From an uncultured Prevotellaceae bacterium (GTDB lineage Bacteria; Bacteroidota; Bacteroidia; Bacteroidales; Bacteroidaceae): 64,000 nt of DNA. The first letter of the stretch is position 1. Every line of letters starts with the position of its first letter. The stretch covers positions 1 to 64,000 of the forward strand of contig CAMVPA010000006.1 of NCBI GenBank assembly GCA_947169245.1, in the 5' to 3' direction. Made by a program: the position numbers and the translations under genes. This document shows positions 62,959 to 64,000 of this stretch, piece by piece. The notes below the pieces were generated by a model. It was not told where the DNA came from. It searched no databases and saw nothing but the letters and a program-made list of their open reading frames with translations.

Positions 62959-62994
62959 AAAATTCGGGGACGCCGCGCGGCGTCCCCGAATTTT
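62959..62994. terminator. 36-bp perfect GC palindrome, terminator
   Basis: AAAATTCGGGGACGCCGC (62959-62976) is followed directly by its exact reverse complement (62977-62994). A and T runs at the edges allow termination in both directions. It lies downstream of the exported-protein gene at 63090 and upstream of the uptake operon. The 62746-63089 interval holds only the promoter, this palindrome and the 24-bp repeats. Confidence 0.75.
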
Positions 62995-63008
62995 GATATT
63001 GAGTATAG

Positions 63009-63107
63009 CTGTGCTTACTTAATCACAAACTTGAGCTGCGCTCGATTTTGTTCACGTTCGACAGAACTTGAGCAAGCTCAGTTCTGTGCTTACTTAATCA
63101 CAAACTT
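63009..63107. repeat. 24-bp direct repeats around a 51-bp insert
   Basis: CTGTGCTTACTTAATCACAA plus four more identical bases occurs at 63009-63032 and 63084-63107. The second copy is the end of the gene at 63090 (KFVIK and stop). The 51 bp between contain GAACTTGAGC/GCTCAGTTC inverted arms (63064-63084). Confidence 0.8.
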
Positions 63108-64000
63108 CTTACCGTTCTGGATGTAGAGACCCTTGGCAGGAGCTGCGTTGAGGCGCTGACCGCTGATGGTGTAGATGGCACCGTCGGCAACCTTGGTCTC
63201 GATGTTCTTCACACCGTTCTCGACCTCGCCCTCAGCCTGAGAAGCATACTTGATGGCCTTCAGGTTGTCGAACCAAGAACGACGGCCAACATAGTTACCG
63301 GCGTTGTTCGAACCGTAGTTACTGCGGAGCACGAACTTAGCCACCTTAGTGTCCTCGATAGAGGTCTCGTCGTCGATGTAGGTCTGCAGCGGCATGGGCT
63401 TACCTGTGCAGGTACCCTTCGAAGAAACCATGATACCCTGGACAGCCTTGGCCTTGTAGTCGATGAGCAGTGAGAAGGAGTTCTTGTTGCCGTCAACATG
63501 AGAGGCGACGTCACCGGCCTTGTTGTTGGTAGCATAGCCGGCCAGGTCAAGACCCTCGTTAGCCTCGTTGTTGAAGCTATTGTAGTTCAGGTCTGCGGGA
63601 GGATTACCGTATGCGCAGTAGCCGAAGCCGGCCAGACGCTGATCCTCAGCATTCAGAAGGTCGATATTAATCGTACCAGCACTCAGCTGTACGAACCATA
63701 CATCAAACTCGAAGCGGACGACATCGTTATCACCAATCTCAACACCCTCGGGGATGTTGACGGTAGCCGTACCATTACCGACACGGAGCACGTCGAGCAG
63801 TTCCTCGCCGTAACCCAGGGCAAAGCTCATCGAAGCACCACGACCCTTCTCGTCGGGAGCACCGGTATTGTCCTCAACGTTCACAGAACCAGTGGAGAAC
63901 TCCATCTGACCCTTGGCACCCTTGATCATGTAGTTGCCTGTGCCGACGCCGTCTTCCATGATCTCCTCGAAGTTGTTCGAGAAGTCGATGTCGATGAACG
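63090..64000 (-). CDS. C-terminal part of an exported protein
   Basis: The frame continues upstream of the ATG at 63959 to the window edge (IDIDFSNNFEEI before MEDGVG), so this is the last 300 or so residues of a longer protein. The visible part is beta-rich with a jelly-roll-like pattern (VRFEFDVWFVQLSAGTINID; SLLIDYKAKAVQGIMV). It ends AIYTISGQRL and GLYIQNGKKFVIK, the tail shared with other exported proteins here. Function unknown. Confidence 0.75.
   Translation of the reverse strand, partial: FIDIDFSNNFEEIMEDGVGTGNYMIKGAKGQMEFSTGSVNVEDNTGAPDEKGRGASMSFALGYGEELLDVLRVGNGTATVNIPEGVEIGDNDVVRFEFDVWFVQLSAGTINIDLLNAEDQRLAGFGYCAYGNPPADLNYNSFNNEANEGLDLAGYATNNKAGDVASHVDGNKNSFSLLIDYKAKAVQGIMVSSKGTCTGKPMPLQTYIDDETSIEDTKVAKFVLRSNYGSNNAGNYVGRRSWFDNLKAIKYASQAEGEVENGVKNIETKVADGAIYTISGQRLNAAPAKGLYIQNGKKFVIK

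Noticed and set aside
62804..63022. 72-codon frame across the uptake-operon promoter
   Set aside because: It runs through the perfect terminator palindrome and the promoter, with no ribosome site.

Overview
The window looks like chromosomal DNA from a Prevotella-type member of the Bacteroidales. The evidence is SusC/SusD pairs, a hybrid two-component regulator, promoters with a TAnnTTTG -7 box (sometimes with TTTG about 20 bp upstream), lipoproteins with acidic residues after the lipid-anchored cysteine, and a short C-terminal tail of the type ...G(L/I)YI-NGKK--IK on several secreted proteins. No taxonomic search was run. Almost the whole window is devoted to breaking down pectin and associated plant cell-wall glycans.

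Layout. Positions 1-1.5 kb hold the end of a tRNA-Tyr, an intergenic repeat and ilvC. From 1.7 to 10.3 kb there is a leftward operon: GH2 enzyme, SGNH esterase and a very long PL11 rhamnogalacturonan lyase. It is divergent from a full-length hybrid two-component regulator (10.5-14.8 kb). From 14.9 to 27.0 kb follow a second PL11 lyase, a GH5 enzyme, two GH140 (apiosidase-type) genes that share 1.3 kb of identical sequence, a GH43-like gene between them and a PL9 pectate lyase. From 27.4 to 33.1 kb is a leftward unit of two large exported proteins of unknown function, each followed by a small MKKIY-type protein. A 1-kb stretch of intergenic repeats follows. From 34.1 to 43.2 kb is a second leftward catabolic operon: a small unknown protein, GH28, GH115, GH2, a truncated esterase and a CE7-type esterase. 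It is divergent from a membrane regulator (43.4-45.4 kb) that has a sensor propeller and an AraC DNA-binding domain but no kinase or receiver. From 45.5 to 62.7 kb is one leftward operon encoding the uptake machinery: FAS1 lipoprotein, SusC, SusD, FAS1, FAS1, SusC, SusD. The window ends inside another exported protein.

How the genes would work together (inference): the PL9, PL11 and GH28 enzymes cut homogalacturonan and rhamnogalacturonan backbones. Esterases remove acetyl groups. The GH2, GH43, GH115, GH140 and GH5 enzymes remove or cut side chains and co-occurring glycans. The SusCD/FAS1 operon binds and imports oligosaccharides, and the two regulators sense them.

Most notable beyond the enzyme list: a 67-bp repeat carrying a complete promoter, found in front of both ilvC and a GH140 gene; many in-frame insertions of short GC-rich or purine-rich repeats in exported enzymes and in the regulators; the one-piece transmembrane AraC regulator; the FAS1-SusCD operon; the paired large/small surface-protein cassettes; and gene conversion between the GH140 copies.
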